A stretch of DNA of 64,000 nucleotides from Calliopum simillimum (lineage: Eukaryota; Arthropoda; Insecta; Diptera; Lauxaniidae): the NCBI GenBank assembly GCA_951812925.1, contig OX638371.1, positions 84,825,697 to 84,889,696 on the forward strand. The letters are read 5' to 3'. A model generated the notes under the pieces. The model searched no databases. It was not told the DNA's origin and saw nothing but the letters and a program-made list of their open reading frames with translations. Made by a program: the position numbers and the translations under genes. Numbering within the stretch: position 1 is the stretch's first letter; the number at the start of each line of letters is the position of its first letter. Positions 46,112 to 57,507 of this stretch are shown here, one piece after another.

Positions 46112-48140
46112 TTAGATAAAATCAAAAGTCTGAAATTTATTGAACTGTGAAATTGAAAATCGTAATGTTTCAGTTTTTATTCTGAAATGAATTATTTAGT
46201 TTAATAAAATTGTTGGAAAAATTTCATAGCACTCTTACAACCTTCTGCTTGGCATAATCTTTTACATATATTGAAATCGTACTACAACGTCTTCTGCCTT
46301 CATAAAGTTCTTGAGGCTGTCTGTTTAAAAAAAGATTAATAGTGCCACTACTGTAGCAGTAGATAAAACTGAAAGTGAAAAATAATACAATAAATAAGAA
46401 CTTGCGTGGGTTCTACCTTATATGCAATACATGAACAAATCTCTTGATGACATTTGCATTACAATTTGCTTTTAATGCTCCGTATGTTCATATATAAAAC
46501 CTTAAGATGCTGTATCTGCGGTATCTACAATAAGTACCGAAACACAAGAGGCATGTAATTTGTCTTTGATGACAAAAGTATGAAAATGCTGCGACACAGC
46601 AGTAAAAGGAAAAGTGCAGAAAAATACTTAAGTAAATCAGTGTGACAGACGCTTCAGATATGAGTCAGGTTTTCAACTAAAATTTAAGACAAATGAAGTT
46701 TGAAGATTTCATGGCGCCAGTCTATCGAAATGAACAGCGCCTTATCATTGCAGTCGTAGCACATGATAGAGGGTAGTCATTCCTCAACAAAATGTGTAAA
46801 TAACTATTAATTAAAAAGGACCACCCTTACATAAAATTATTGATTAAATAACAAGCATCTTTTAATGTGTACAGGTACTATCGCGGAGCAACTTTATTTT
46901 TTTCCAATGCCATGGCAATTACATTTGAATCGATATTCATTGAATGCATGTTGACATGCTTGCAAAGATAAATAAAAACATCGATCTCAAATTACATAAA
47001 AATGCACCACGATCCGATCAAAATGAAATCGAAAGACTTGTTTTCCCAATGTTATACCACAATGGTATGGTAATACTTAAGCTTGCTCTGACTTGTTAGG
47101 AGGTCGCTTCCAGCCGACAACTTGGTTGCATCCACAGGATGCATCTGCATCTGCAATGTTGAGTTGTTTTTTGTTTTTTTCAAGTGCGAGTATGAGTTGC
47201 ATGTTTCATGTTTCTTTTATGTTATGTTGTCAGTTTTAAGTGTCTGTTTAAACCATAAACGCACAATTAATACAAATGCAAATGTCTTGAATTTCACACT
47301 TCACTCACGTCGTTAGCTGTCACAATGTATGGCAAGTGCGTGCCAGCTTGTACACATCTGTATTGTACGTAAGAAGGTGTGTTAATTTGTTTATTGCATT
47401 TAATAATTATAAATTTATATACATATTAGATTGCTTATGTGTACGTGTAAAGTTGTAACTTATTTGTTCGTAAAATAGAGTTAAAAAAATAAGTTTTCAA
47501 AAAAAATTTGGAACGTTTGGTGGAAAAAATCCTGCCGGTTTTCGACTAAAGCTTTAGAAATGAACTTTAAAAAGCCAAATCGCTTCAATTGTCTATAGCT
47601 TTTAAGCCACTGACAAATATAATCTATTGCTATTTTGATTCAAAAATAGGAATTTTTTAAGAATATGTTTATTACTTTTTTCTGGGTTTTTGTGGTAATT
47701 TTCAAAGGCTGGATATTCTTTCTGGAAATCATTTATACAGCTTTGGAAACCTTCTGAAATTAATTTTTCAGAGTTTTTTGATCTCGTTAATATGAATGTG
47801 CATTTCTTTTTAATGTACACCTGGCTATTAATACGCAAACCAAGTCAAAGACCATAGCTGTTTTAGCATTGGATTTGATATTGAGTCTTGATCTTAGCCT
47901 TAGACATTTGATATCGGTCTTTATCTTGGATATGATTTGGTTCTTGATCTTTACCATAAAAATAAAAACCTTGTAAGAGTGCTACCTTTGGTGTGTCCAA
48001 AAATTAAATACTTTTGCTTATTTGGGAGTAACTACACCCTTTACTATTTTTAGTGTCTTTGTAAAATTTGGTTGCATTATCTCAAAAAGCATTTTCAGTA
48101 AAAACATTTTGAAACTTTTACTAATATAGGAAATAGAGCT
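46112..48140. other. Stretch without recognisable gene
   Basis: Mostly AT-rich with some balanced-composition patches (46.5-46.8 and 47.1-47.3 kb) that carry short open frames without recognised motifs. Near 48.0 kb there is a degraded piece of the ~0.8-kb dispersed repeat (TTGCATTATCTCAAAAAGCA). Confidence 0.4.
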
Positions 48141-48147
48141 CTTAAAC

Positions 48148-48275
48148 TATCGATAGTCGCGACCATCAATAGTGGATGATAGTTTGGTCACTAACTATCG
48201 ATCGTATGAATTTCAGAACAAACTTCACCTATTTCGACAGTCGCGATAGCGCGAGACTATCGATAGTGCCATCAA
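48148..48275. promoter_or_regulatory. Cluster of ACTATCGATAGT-type palindromes
   Basis: ACTATCGATAGT occurs at about 48149 and 48258, with ACTATCGATCG between them (about 48191) and TCGCGA palindromes beside. TATCGATA is the DREF/BEAF-32-type site of flies. A role as promoter or insulator is inference; the motifs may also belong to a repeat. Confidence 0.35.
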
Positions 48276-48290
48276 AAGTTTCCAAGCTCA

Positions 48291-48690
48291 TTTCATTTCA
48301 TTTCATTTCATTTCATTTCATTTCATTTCATTTCATTTCATTTCATTTCATTTCATTTCATTTCATTTCATTTCATTTCATTTCATTTCATTTCATTTCA
48401 TTTCATTTCATTTCATTTCATTTCATTTCATTTCATTTCATTTCATTTCATTTCATTTCATTTCATTTCATTTCATTTCATTTCATTTCATTTCATTTCA
48501 TTTCATTTCATTTCAATTCATTTCATTTCATTTCATTTCATTTCATTTCATTTCATTTCATTTCATTTCATTTCATTTCATTTCATTTCATTTCATTTCA
48601 TTTCATTTCATTTCATTTCATTTCATTTCATTTCATTTCATTTCATTTCATTTCATTTCATTTCATTTCATTTCATTTCATTTCATTTCA
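48291..48690 (+). repeat. (TTTCA)80 pentanucleotide microsatellite
   Basis: Eighty consecutive TTTCA units over 400 bp with a single variant unit (ATTCA at 48516-48520), flanked by TTTTATTTCT on the right. Translation in any frame gives a meaningless pentapeptide repeat (HFISF). Such purity suggests a recently expanded, unstable array. Confidence 0.95.
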
Positions 48691-48699
48691 TTTTATTTC

Positions 48700-49530
48700 T
48701 AGTACCGTGTATTTAAGTACTTAAGTACGATAATGATTACTGTATTAAAAAACAGTAATTTGAAACGGTGAAAATCAAAGAGAGAAAAAAGAAAGTTAAT
48801 AAAAATTATAAATTCTTTTCAATTATTACTATGTACTAAGGACTGGAGATGTTGACGAAGTGATTTTATGCCTACGATAAATACAAACAATTTTTATTAA
48901 GAAAAGTGCAGTTAAAATTTTATTGGAAATATAAATCTCATGTTACGACCGAAATTTAAATGCGCTGTATCATTGATATATCACAAATTTACGATGTTTT
49001 GAAATGCCATTTCTTACGATAAATTTAATAAACTCGTAAGCAATAAAAGGCCACACAAGTGGCCAATTATATGAAGTTCTCAATAAAGCCGCCTATAAAT
49101 TTGAAGGCATCAAAATTACTTTATATCTACTAATTTCATGAAATTGATACGAAATTAACATCTTTAATTGAAATTTAATTTTGATTTCCTGATAGTGTGC
49201 ATTTTATGTTTTTATAATGAAAGTTGCAACAACCTTGGTTACCAATTACATACTACATATTTATTTAGTATAATTTTGGCATTTTATAGGCTTAATAAGT
49301 TGTATAAGTTGTAAATTGCTACAAATTATAGTGGTCATAAATTTAGTATATAAATACAAAATACTATGGCATCGATTAAAGCCTCTAAGCTCCGAATCAG
49401 TTAGTGAATCTCCACATATTTTCGAATTAAACATTATTTGATTAATTGGTCGATTCACACTTTCTTGCCAATGAAATGCAACAATTAACTATTTTTCCAC
49501 ACATTTGACATGTAAGATTTATATCGACTA
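48700..49530. other. Stretch without recognisable gene
   Basis: AT-rich, no recognised feature. Confidence 0.4.
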
Positions 49531-49539
49531 CCAAGTTAT

Positions 49540-49990
49540 GTCGGTTGGTTGGTTGCTTGGCTGACGAAGACTCTCCATAACATTTCTAGCCTGAAGCGCA
49601 CGAGCAGAAGCATCGCTGCTACCACCAAACCCACCAAATCGATGAAGACTTGCATATGCGTTTCGAACAAACAAGTTTCATTGTTGCCGTTGCTGCTGCT
49701 GCTGCTGTTCACTTGTTGTTGTTTGTTACTTGTTACAAATAATGATCATGATCATTGGCGACAGCATTAATAATGCAATTCCAATCCAATCAATTCCAAT
49801 GCGATCAATGTAATTTTCTTCTCGATTAATTTTCACTTTCGAAACTTTTTTCACATCGTCATAAATTTTCACTACATATGACAACAACAATAATTGTAAT
49901 AACAACAACTTTGACAATAAAAAAAGAAGTGACAATATTTGTCGCTTTGAAATCCACCAACACAGCACTAAATTAAATGTAACACAATGT
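49540..49990. other. GC-richer island with opposing short frames
   Basis: The plus strand has a frame with KRTSRSIAATTKPTKSMKTC, then a Leu-rich segment encoded by CTG repeats. The minus strand shows a leader-like CAACAACAAGTGAACAGCAG, then an ATG in a good context (GGCAACAATGAA) with 20 codons to a stop. The minus reading resembles a fly 5' UTR and first exon. Neither can be confirmed. Confidence 0.3.
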
Positions 49991-50071
49991 TGCATAGTGG
50001 GGCAAATGAAAGAAATATTTGTGCTTTTGTTTTCTGGATCACGAACAGACTACGAACAGGCCGTTCGAGAT

Positions 50072-50113
50072 GTATGTATGTATTCTCCTTTAACTCCGAG
50101 GAGGAGCATAGGG
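50072..50113 (-). mobile_element. 3' end of the LINE family at 16.8-17.5 kb
   Basis: The complement reads ATGCTCCTCCTCGGAGTTAA then AGGAGAATACATACATAC, the terminal codons, short UTR and ACAT tail of that LINE. Confidence 0.75.
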
Positions 50114-50135
50114 CAGTTTGGGAGGTAAATAATAA

Positions 50136-50721
50136 CACAGGCCCACAAAAAAAAAAGTACCTTGCGCGAAAGATCAGACCACCTGAACTTTATGTATTCG
50201 GGGTCGCTGAATCCGAATATGGTGCCTGAATAGCGAAGTTGGTTCGCGTTTTTTCAGAAATCAGCAATTACGCTGAAAATTTGAGATTTTTTTCAGCATT
50301 ATATCTGATTTCTAAAAAAACGCGAACTAACTCAGCTATTCTGGTAGCATATTCGGATTCAGCGACCCCGAAAACATAAAGTTCAGGTGGTCTGATCGTT
50401 CGCGCAAGGAATTTTTTTTGTGGTTCTATGCACAGACCAAAAAAAAAATAAAGTACCCTGCGCGAAAGATTAGACCACCGGAACTTTATGTATTCGGGGT
50501 TGCTGAACCCGAATGTAGTGCCAGATTAGCGAAGTTGGTTCGCGTTTTTTCAGAAACCAGCAAAAATCTGTGATTTTCAGCATCATTTCTGATTTCTGAA
50601 AAAACGCGAACCGATTTCGCTATTCTGGCACCATATTCGGACTCAGCGACCCCGAAAACATAAAGTTCAGGTGGTCTGATCTTTCGCGCAAGATTTTTTT
50701 TTTATTTTTTGTGGGCCTGTG
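50136..50721. mobile_element. Two palindromic units in tandem, with CACAGGCCCAC ends
   Basis: Outer ends CACAGGCCCACAAAAAA are inverted. Inside are two head-to-tail units (about 50150-50416 and 50440-50695). Each is itself a near-perfect hairpin with GCGCGAAAGATCAGACCACC, ACTTTATGTATTCGGGGT and GGTTCGCGTTTTTTCAGAAA. The junction CTATGCACAGACC is a degraded pair of ends. Confidence 0.8.
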
Positions 50722-51202
50722 TAGTTATAATATATTTTGAAAGTTTATTAAGAATTTTTTCTATAGAAGATAGTGGTAGTAGAGCATATGATAGTCTAGG
50801 TATTTCTAATGAACTGGTTTTTTGAGATTTGAATGGTTTTTAAAAAAAATAATTATAGAAATCGCCAGTTAATAACGTCAGCACATATGCTAGATTTTGA
50901 ACTCATATAACCAAGACACAACTTAGTTCCTAATAAAGAAAACCCCGCTTAATTGCATTGAAGACTCAACTAAACAGGAGTTTTCCAAAAGTTATACATT
51001 TTATTTTATAGGGACAAAAGGATAATACGAGGGGTACTATTTATATTTCGGGAACTGGCAACACTAATGTCAAATGCTAGTATCTAGCAACACTATAATA
51101 AAGTTTGACATTTTCTAGCATAAACGTACTCACTACGTTTTGGTTTACAAGTACTATTTGTTTTGTTTACAGTGAGTTAAGAAAATCAATTTTTTCTTTG
51201 AT

Positions 51203-52001
51203 AACACAAGGCAACACTGATTTTGCGTCATAGTGTTTCGGAGTCGATTTCGAGTAATCATAACATACTGAATAACAAAATAATATCAGATTTGCCAAAT
51301 TGACTCTAGTTCTCTAGTTATCCTTGTTTATAAGTGCAAAAATAGCTGTTTTGAAGCATATTTGATATAGTAAAACACTTGCAGTAGACAGTGTAATAAT
51401 AAACTTTTGTTAATGAAATCGGAGAGGTATAACCTTCCTCATTAAAATTTACCTTTTAACTTTTCCGAAAAGATCCTTATTTTCTAAGTAATCAACCATT
51501 GAAGTAGTGGTATTTCTACTCCATACAAAGGACTATTTTTTTTTTCTTTTTGCGGCCTTAGTTTTTTGAGTTAATCCTGGTTTACTGAGTTTATTTAATA
51601 CTTAGGGTATGATTTGATTGTGTCTGAATTGACTCTAGTTCTCCAGAAATCTTTGCTCAAAAGAGCAAAAATCGCTGTTTTGTTTGTATGGAGTTGAAAT
51701 TGGTGATAACTTGAAAAGTAAGGATCTAATTGGAAAAATTTAAAAGTAAGCTTAAGTCAGGAAGTATATGACTTTTTGATGTCGTTAACAAAAATTAATA
51801 ACACTGCTTGCTTTGAGCGTAATACTTCATCAAATATGCCTCGAAACAGATATTTCTGCACTTTTAAGCAAGGATATCTGGAAAACTAGAGTCAATCCTG
51901 ACGAATAAATTATACCCTAGGTATCGGATGAATTTGGTGAATCTGAATTTACTCACAAATCTAAAGCCGCAGAAATAAAAAATGTTTTTGTCGCCCTGTG
52001 T
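51203..52001. mobile_element. ~0.8-kb fold-back element inside mariner remnant 2
   Basis: Outer ends ACACAAGGCAACA and ACACAGGGCGACA (complement) are similar. Inner arms 51297-51385 and 51819-51902 share GACTCTAGTT, ATATCCTTG, AAGTGCA and GCATATTTGAT in inverted orientation. A third copy of the arm motif lies at about 51627. No coding. Confidence 0.7.
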
Positions 52002-52146
52002 AATTTAAGCGATTGATAAATTAAGGGGTTTCCAACGAGAACAACCATGTTTTACAACTAAGTGTTCATGCAAAATCGAATGGAAATGGAACTAATGTGC
52101 AAGGATAATTCTATCACACAAGATGTCACATGACGATCTTGCATTA

Positions 52147-52415
52147 TCAGTTCATGCACTGTATCGATGTTTTGTGGCACAACAACTGATTTTGGACGAC
52201 CTTCACGGAATTCGTCGGCGACCGAACTACGACCACGATTGAATTCACTTTACCAGCCATATACTGTGGTTTTTGGTTTTTGCCATAAACTGTGGTTTTT
52301 GATGGTGCCTTAGTGCCATACAAAGGACTGAGTTTATCAACACATTCTTCTTGAGATAACTCACGTCGAAAGTTGTGAAAAATAATTCTACGAAAACCTT
52401 CTCTTGAAAATTCCA
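52147..52415 (-). pseudogene. mariner transposase, N-terminal fragment
   Basis: MEFSREGFRRIIFHNFRREL then SQEECVDKLSPLYGTKAPS parallels remnant 1 and full-length insect mariners. A short duplicated KNQKPQYM-like insertion and a frame change follow. About a quarter of the transposase remains and no catalytic residues. Confidence 0.8.
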
Positions 52416-53200
52416 TTTTTCGGCCAAATTGATTTTTTTTAATCACTTTAAACAAACCAAATAGCATTTCTACATCAAAATGTTGTGACTACGTTTATGC
52501 TAAAAAGTCACTCATCCTTTGTATGTATGAAGCAAAACACGCCAAGCGTACCAGCTGAAAACTTTTATGTCCCCACTTTCGCTCAAATTTGGCAATATGG
52601 TAGTTCCGGTGTGCAAAAACAATAACCCAGAAGGATTTGATACTAGTACCATTTTTTGTTAAAATACAGGGTGTAGAAGCTGGCTTTTTTAGTCATTTTC
52701 ATGAAAAGGGTGTTTTTTCAAAAATTTATAGCTTACAGCAAAGTTTGTTAATTTATATATCTAAGTAACTGGTGTTAAGTGTTCTTTTTATAAAAAAATA
52801 TTACTTGGTGAAAAACTTTTTTTTCACCATAATTTTTTGAACTTAAAAATACTTTTGAATTTTTTTTAAAAAACCCCCCTTTAATTTTTCTTAAAAGTAC
52901 TTTAAATTAAAGCATAATTTATAAGCTTTAAAATGATGTATGATTTAAGATGAGATTCGATCGTTGGATGAGAGTTTTTGGCTTTTGAACGCCCGCGGCA
53001 GGCATAACTCTTTGTTTGCTCAAGAGGAAGGCATCTTACGAAAAAAGTGTATTAGGCATAAAATGATTAGAATCGTCCAAAAAATACGTGTAAAATTTTT
53101 GGGACTTTTTTGGAAAGTTAAGGGGAGATATACACCTAGACGTTTGAAAAAATCGATTTTATTTTTTTCGCATTTGCTTTAAGTTTGAGGTCTTAAGAAC

Positions 53201-53845
53201 TAGGGGTCTGCACAAGACGTCTTGTTTGCGTTTTAAGACATTTCGTTTCAAGATACGTTATATTTTGTACTTGTTTTTTATTTATCAAATGCTCTAGTTC
53301 AGTGTCGTGAGTATATGTCTTGACAGAACTAGAATTTGAAAGAAAATGAACAAATACTGTGCTAATTTGTCTTGTTTGATTTGTTTCAGTTATTTTAGTT
53401 GCATACTGTAGTAGTAGTGTACACTACTAAATGCTAATGGTGTGATAAGAGTAGTTTATCGCTCTCTTCTTGTGCCTCTTTTTTGTTTACGCTCTCTCTC
53501 TCTGTCGCAAAAATGTATGTATGTATTCTACTATGTATGTATGTAAGCTACTACAATTCTGCAAGTGTTACCATATCATAAATTTTATTGTAGTTTCTCT
53601 ACACGCACGTTTTACAGTGACCTGAAGTATTTGTTTTTATAAAATAGAGTACACTGATGTATTTTTTAGAACCAAGTTTATTTTTCACACTGATAAAACA
53701 AGACAATGTAAATAGTGTCAAAATGAAATCAGTGTACACGATGATTTGGATCTTGAATTTTTTGGATCAAATGCATAAGTTCAGTGAAAAATGTTGGTGT
53801 AAAAAAAAGTACACTTTATTTCAAGATGTCTTGTGCAGACCCCTA
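53201..53845. mobile_element. 645-bp hAT-type element with perfect 8-bp target duplication
   Basis: The ends TAGGGGTCTGCACAAGAC are inverted and begin TAGGG (hAT consensus YARNG). TTAAGAAC flanks both sides (53193-53200 and 53846-53853). The interior is AT-rich, with ATGTATGTATGT and CTCTCTCTCT repeats and no transposase. It is nested in the Mutator-like element. Confidence 0.85.
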
Positions 53846-53948
53846 TTAAGAACACCTGGTGAAAACGGCAAGGTAATATCTTGATAAATAAGCGAGTTAC
53901 AGCCGAAAACGTAAAAAAAACATAGACTGAGTATTTACTATGGTTTAG

Positions 53949-54570
53949 CTATTCGCAGAAACTGTGATTCCAAGGATGAGAAGAAAAAAGCGATATGGGC
54001 AACATTCTACCATTATAGCTCAACAGACAGCAATCCTCAACATCATTTCTGTCCCGAAGGTCCCGAATCGTGGTGCAAGTGGCAACAAGTGAAAGCAAAA
54101 AAACAATTGAAAACTTTCTGTCACGATTATGCTGCATTGCCGCAAATAGTTTTAGATGCCATCAAACCAGTTTACGAAGCCCTCGTCAAAATGACAAATT
54201 GTTAGAACGCTGTGTTGGCGGATACACGATAAAACGGTAAAGAGAGCTTCAATCAATTAATTTGGAAGATAGCTCCAAAAACAATGAACGGCGGGTCCAA
54301 AATTGTTGACATTGCTGTTTTTCTGGCAGTCTGGTGTCGCCTCACTACTCGAAATTATGAACATGTTGGGAATACCTATTGGGTCAGGAGCGCACTTATT
54401 CGCTACGCAAGATGAAAAAAATTCGCAAAGCGAAAGCCGAGCTGCAAGCGCAGGAACAGACAAAAGAAAGTCGAATACGGCGCCGACAACAAAATTTAGA
54501 AGCCATGAGCATTTCGTCGACCGTAGACACTACACTATGGGCCTGGTATCGACGATTCCATGTAAGTTGA
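53949..54570 (+). pseudogene. Mutator-like transposase, C-terminal remnant
   Basis: Blocks in order: IRRNCDSKDEMKKAIWATFY, HFCPEGPESWCKWQQVKAKK, ALPQIVLDAIKPVYEALVK, then stops and shifts, NQLIWKIAPKTM, LLEIMNMLGIPIGSGAHLFA, EQTKESRIRRRQQNLEAMSI and YGPGIDDSM. This matches the C-terminal half of the Mutator-like transposase-domain proteins found in many arthropod genomes (CPEGxDSWCKWQ, AIKPIYxDLS, NESxNxxIW, YGPGID). At least three frame disruptions make it non-functional. Confidence 0.75.
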
Positions 54571-55389
54571 CAAATTTTATCATTTATTCATTCCTAAATT
54601 TTCAAACGCGTTTTTCTCGAAACCACGTTTTTCAACTCGGTACCCAGAATTTCTCCAAAACCAATGAACCGATTGCATTGAAACTGTTGTGCTTTATTCT
54701 ATACACTATTTTCTAGTAGATGTCATAGGATTTTTTTTTCCTAACTTAGTTTTTTTTTTATAAACAAAATAATTATTAATTTTTGGCCCAAAAATCATTA
54801 ATTATGTTCAAACGTTCGCCATTTTGTCATAAATCGATATTTTCAAAATCGGCTGTGACAACTACTAAATTATAGTATTTTTTGCTTTCAGATGATTTTT
54901 CAAGAAACGCCAGTGGGTACCGTGTATGAAGATTTTTTCACGGCGCTTCAAGGAACATGCGATATCTCGAAATATTTTCAATATTTTGTAATAAACAAAC
55001 ATTTAACATAAACTTAAATGTGTATACTTTCATGTAGTTTGAACTCCGATCCGAAATTTAATATAGTTTTCCTACAAAAAAATCTCAAAATAACCTTTTT
55101 TTGGCCTTCTAGGTGTATATCTCCCCTTAAAAAAATATTTTTTTTTTTTTTGAAAAAATTTTTCAAAACAAAAATTTTCAAAAAAAAAAAATTCCAAAAA
55201 AATTCACACGTATTTCTTATGACCAAGAAACATATTCTTTTTCTAGCTAAAATGGGCCTTCTGTAGAATCTAAAGTGCTCCATTGGTTTTTCTCGGAATG
55301 AAAAAAAATTATGCAGATATCGTTTTTAAGAGTCTTTCTAACTTTTGAAACGGTTTCGGGATGATTTTTTTTGCTTCATACAAAATCGA

Positions 55390-57020
55390 ACCGGTCTATT
55401 GTATGTAAAGTAAAACTTTACAAGCCGATATGATATTATCAACAAAACTTTATTATGCAAAAAATCCAATTTCTATCTAGCATAAGCTTGCAAGTTTGTG
55501 TTTTGCTCAACTAATTTGACTGGATTATTAAAAAAACTTCCAAAGTTCGACAAAGGATTGCTAATAGAATCGTGTCTTTATTACATGAATTTTTTCAATT
55601 CAATCAACTGTGCCGCCCAAAACGCAACGCAGTAAATTCGGCTTATGGAGTGGAATACTTAACAATTTTTTAAAGTTTGTTATTTGGGTGATAAATATAT
55701 GATTTCTTCAAATAGTAAAAAATGTGGTGTTAAATTGCATTGCATCTATTTGGTAAAGTGCCGCAAGAAATGATCATGACAATTAAGTGATATGGCAAGA
55801 CGTAAACTGAAATGATCGATATTAAAAATCACATACAAAATGGCAATAATATAAATAAAGTCATGAATTTCTTATTTTATAGTTATTGTCAGTTTTTGTT
55901 AGTAAAGTTGTTTGTAATGTGATACTGTCGACAGTAATGGTTTTTTTATTTGATTTGGCTTGTCTTATTTTGTTTATTTGTTCAATATATAAGTTGGCAA
56001 CTCTAGTAAGCAAAAGTTTGTGTATTTTTTTAATGAAAATAAACTAAATTTTCTTCAAAACAGTTTTATTTGTTAAGATTTTGCTTAATCCAAGACTTTT
56101 TAGTAATTGCCTTCAATAGACATTTGAATACGATCCTTTGAGTATATTGACAAACTGTTTATTATAATATTTGCACAATAGTACTACGGGTGTGTTTTTA
56201 TATGGCTATTTATATAAAAATCAACAAAATAATAACATCGTTTTTAGCCAAAAGGTGTTCGATATCGTGTAAACAGTGCTGGTTATGCTGTTGATTGTTT
56301 TTTGCTTGTGTTGCCATTGGCTTGACATCGATTTTAGCCGAAGGTGCTTTCATGATGATCATCGCGTGAGTGCGTGACATTGGGACTTTTTCTCTTTACA
56401 TCTTAATAAACATTTTAATTGGTGTTGGACATCATATTGACATTTCCTTAGATGTTTATGCGGGTTGGTGAATAGTTTACTTTCAATGAATTTTCAATTA
56501 TTTTTTGAAAATTTAAAATTCTTTATTCGTAATTGCTTGAAAAACTTATATGCATAGTATCCAAAAATCTAAAGTTAAAATTGAATGGTCTTCTCTTCTT
56601 ATCTCAAGATAGATAGTTTGCTCGATTCGGAATCATATTTTTTATTTTTTTTTGACATTGATGAAACCTGCGTAGTAAGCTCAATGCGAATACGCTGAGT
56701 TTAGTGATATCAATTATTTTTACTGTTTAGCTATGGTTTTCGAGATGTTCGGGTTTAAAGATTTTACATAAGACAAAAAACTCTTTATGAAAAATTTGTG
56801 CAACAGATACCTAAACCCTGTTTATTCGTAAGAAGGAAATGTTTTGATTTTCATTTTAATTTTTTCCGTCTCGGGAGAAGTAAACGAACAAAACTCCGAG
56901 GTTGTTTTTATCTTCCCGGGAGTTGTGCGGCTTTTTTTGTTTCATACACAGATGTATGGTTTATATGTAGATCATGTAATTCCATACGAAATAGATCCTT
57001 ATAATTTTTATAATCCCAAT
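55390..57020. other. Stretch without recognisable gene
   Basis: AT-rich; short open frames at 56.8-57.0 kb overlap a repeat-like stretch and carry no motif. No RNA gene seen. Confidence 0.4.
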
Positions 57021-57029
57021 GTTCACAAA

Positions 57030-57480
57030 AACGGATGAGGATCCGGTTCGAACCCGTTACGAGTTCATAAAGGGATAAAAACGCAATATGCTTTTAATAA
57101 TGTAAATGCTGTGTTTAAATAAAAAATAAAACACTTTGAAGCGCTTATTAGCGATTAAAAAAAAATAAATGAAAAAAAAAAATCAACGATCCGCCGATGG
57201 TAGGATTCGAAGCCGGGTAATTCCGCAGTGCGAACCCGTTTCGAATCCGAAGAGTATGTTAAAACGAATCCAAAACGGACTCGCTTTTAAAAATGTTAAT
57301 GCTGTATATTTACACAAAAAAGAAAAAAAAAAAAACGTTTTGATGCGCTTATTAACAATTAAAAACAAATAAGAAGAAAAAAAAAGGAATAAAAATAAAG
57401 GATAAAAATCCACCTGTGGTAGTATCCGAACCTGGTCAAATCCGTTTCGAATCCGTAAATGCTTCAAATGCGAACTCAAA
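57030..57480 (+). repeat. Tandem tRNA-like/SINE-type units
   Basis: About three units of 150-190 bp. Each has a GGTTCGAACC- or GGATTCGAAGCC-like B box, GAACCCGTTTCGAATCCG, GCTTTTAAAAATGTTAATGC and an A-rich stretch with GCGCTTATTA. An inverted partial unit lies at 58030-58200. Confidence 0.55.
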
Positions 57481-57507
57481 ACGGATTTGCTTTAATTAGT
57501 GTTAATG

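Larger units (their letters stand above)
51028..52600 (-). mobile_element. Internally deleted mariner (remnant 2), split by a fold-back element
   Basis: Left end TACGAGGGGTACTATTTATA, then the same leader as remnant 1, then an 800-bp insertion, then the transposase N-terminal fragment from about 52005. The transposase part stops at the same residue (before the loss of the catalytic domain) as remnant 1. The right terminus is indistinct. Confidence 0.7.
53020..55260 (+). mobile_element. Mutator-like (MULE) element with long inverted ends
   Basis: The left end region (GAGGAAGGCATCTTACG, ATAAAATGATTAGAATCG, then GGGGAGATATACACCTAG at 53122) is matched inverted by the right (CTAGGTGTATATCTCCCC at about 55112, then CACACGTATTTCTTATGACC). 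The interior holds a decayed Mutator-like transposase tail and a nested hAT element. Related ends at 22.6-23.1, 38.2 and 55.3 kb appear to be non-autonomous relatives. Confidence 0.65.

Noticed and set aside
48176..48724. 182-codon open frame with HFISF repeats
   Set aside because: It is only the translation of the TTTCA microsatellite; 5 bp is not a multiple of 3 but contains no stop in this frame.
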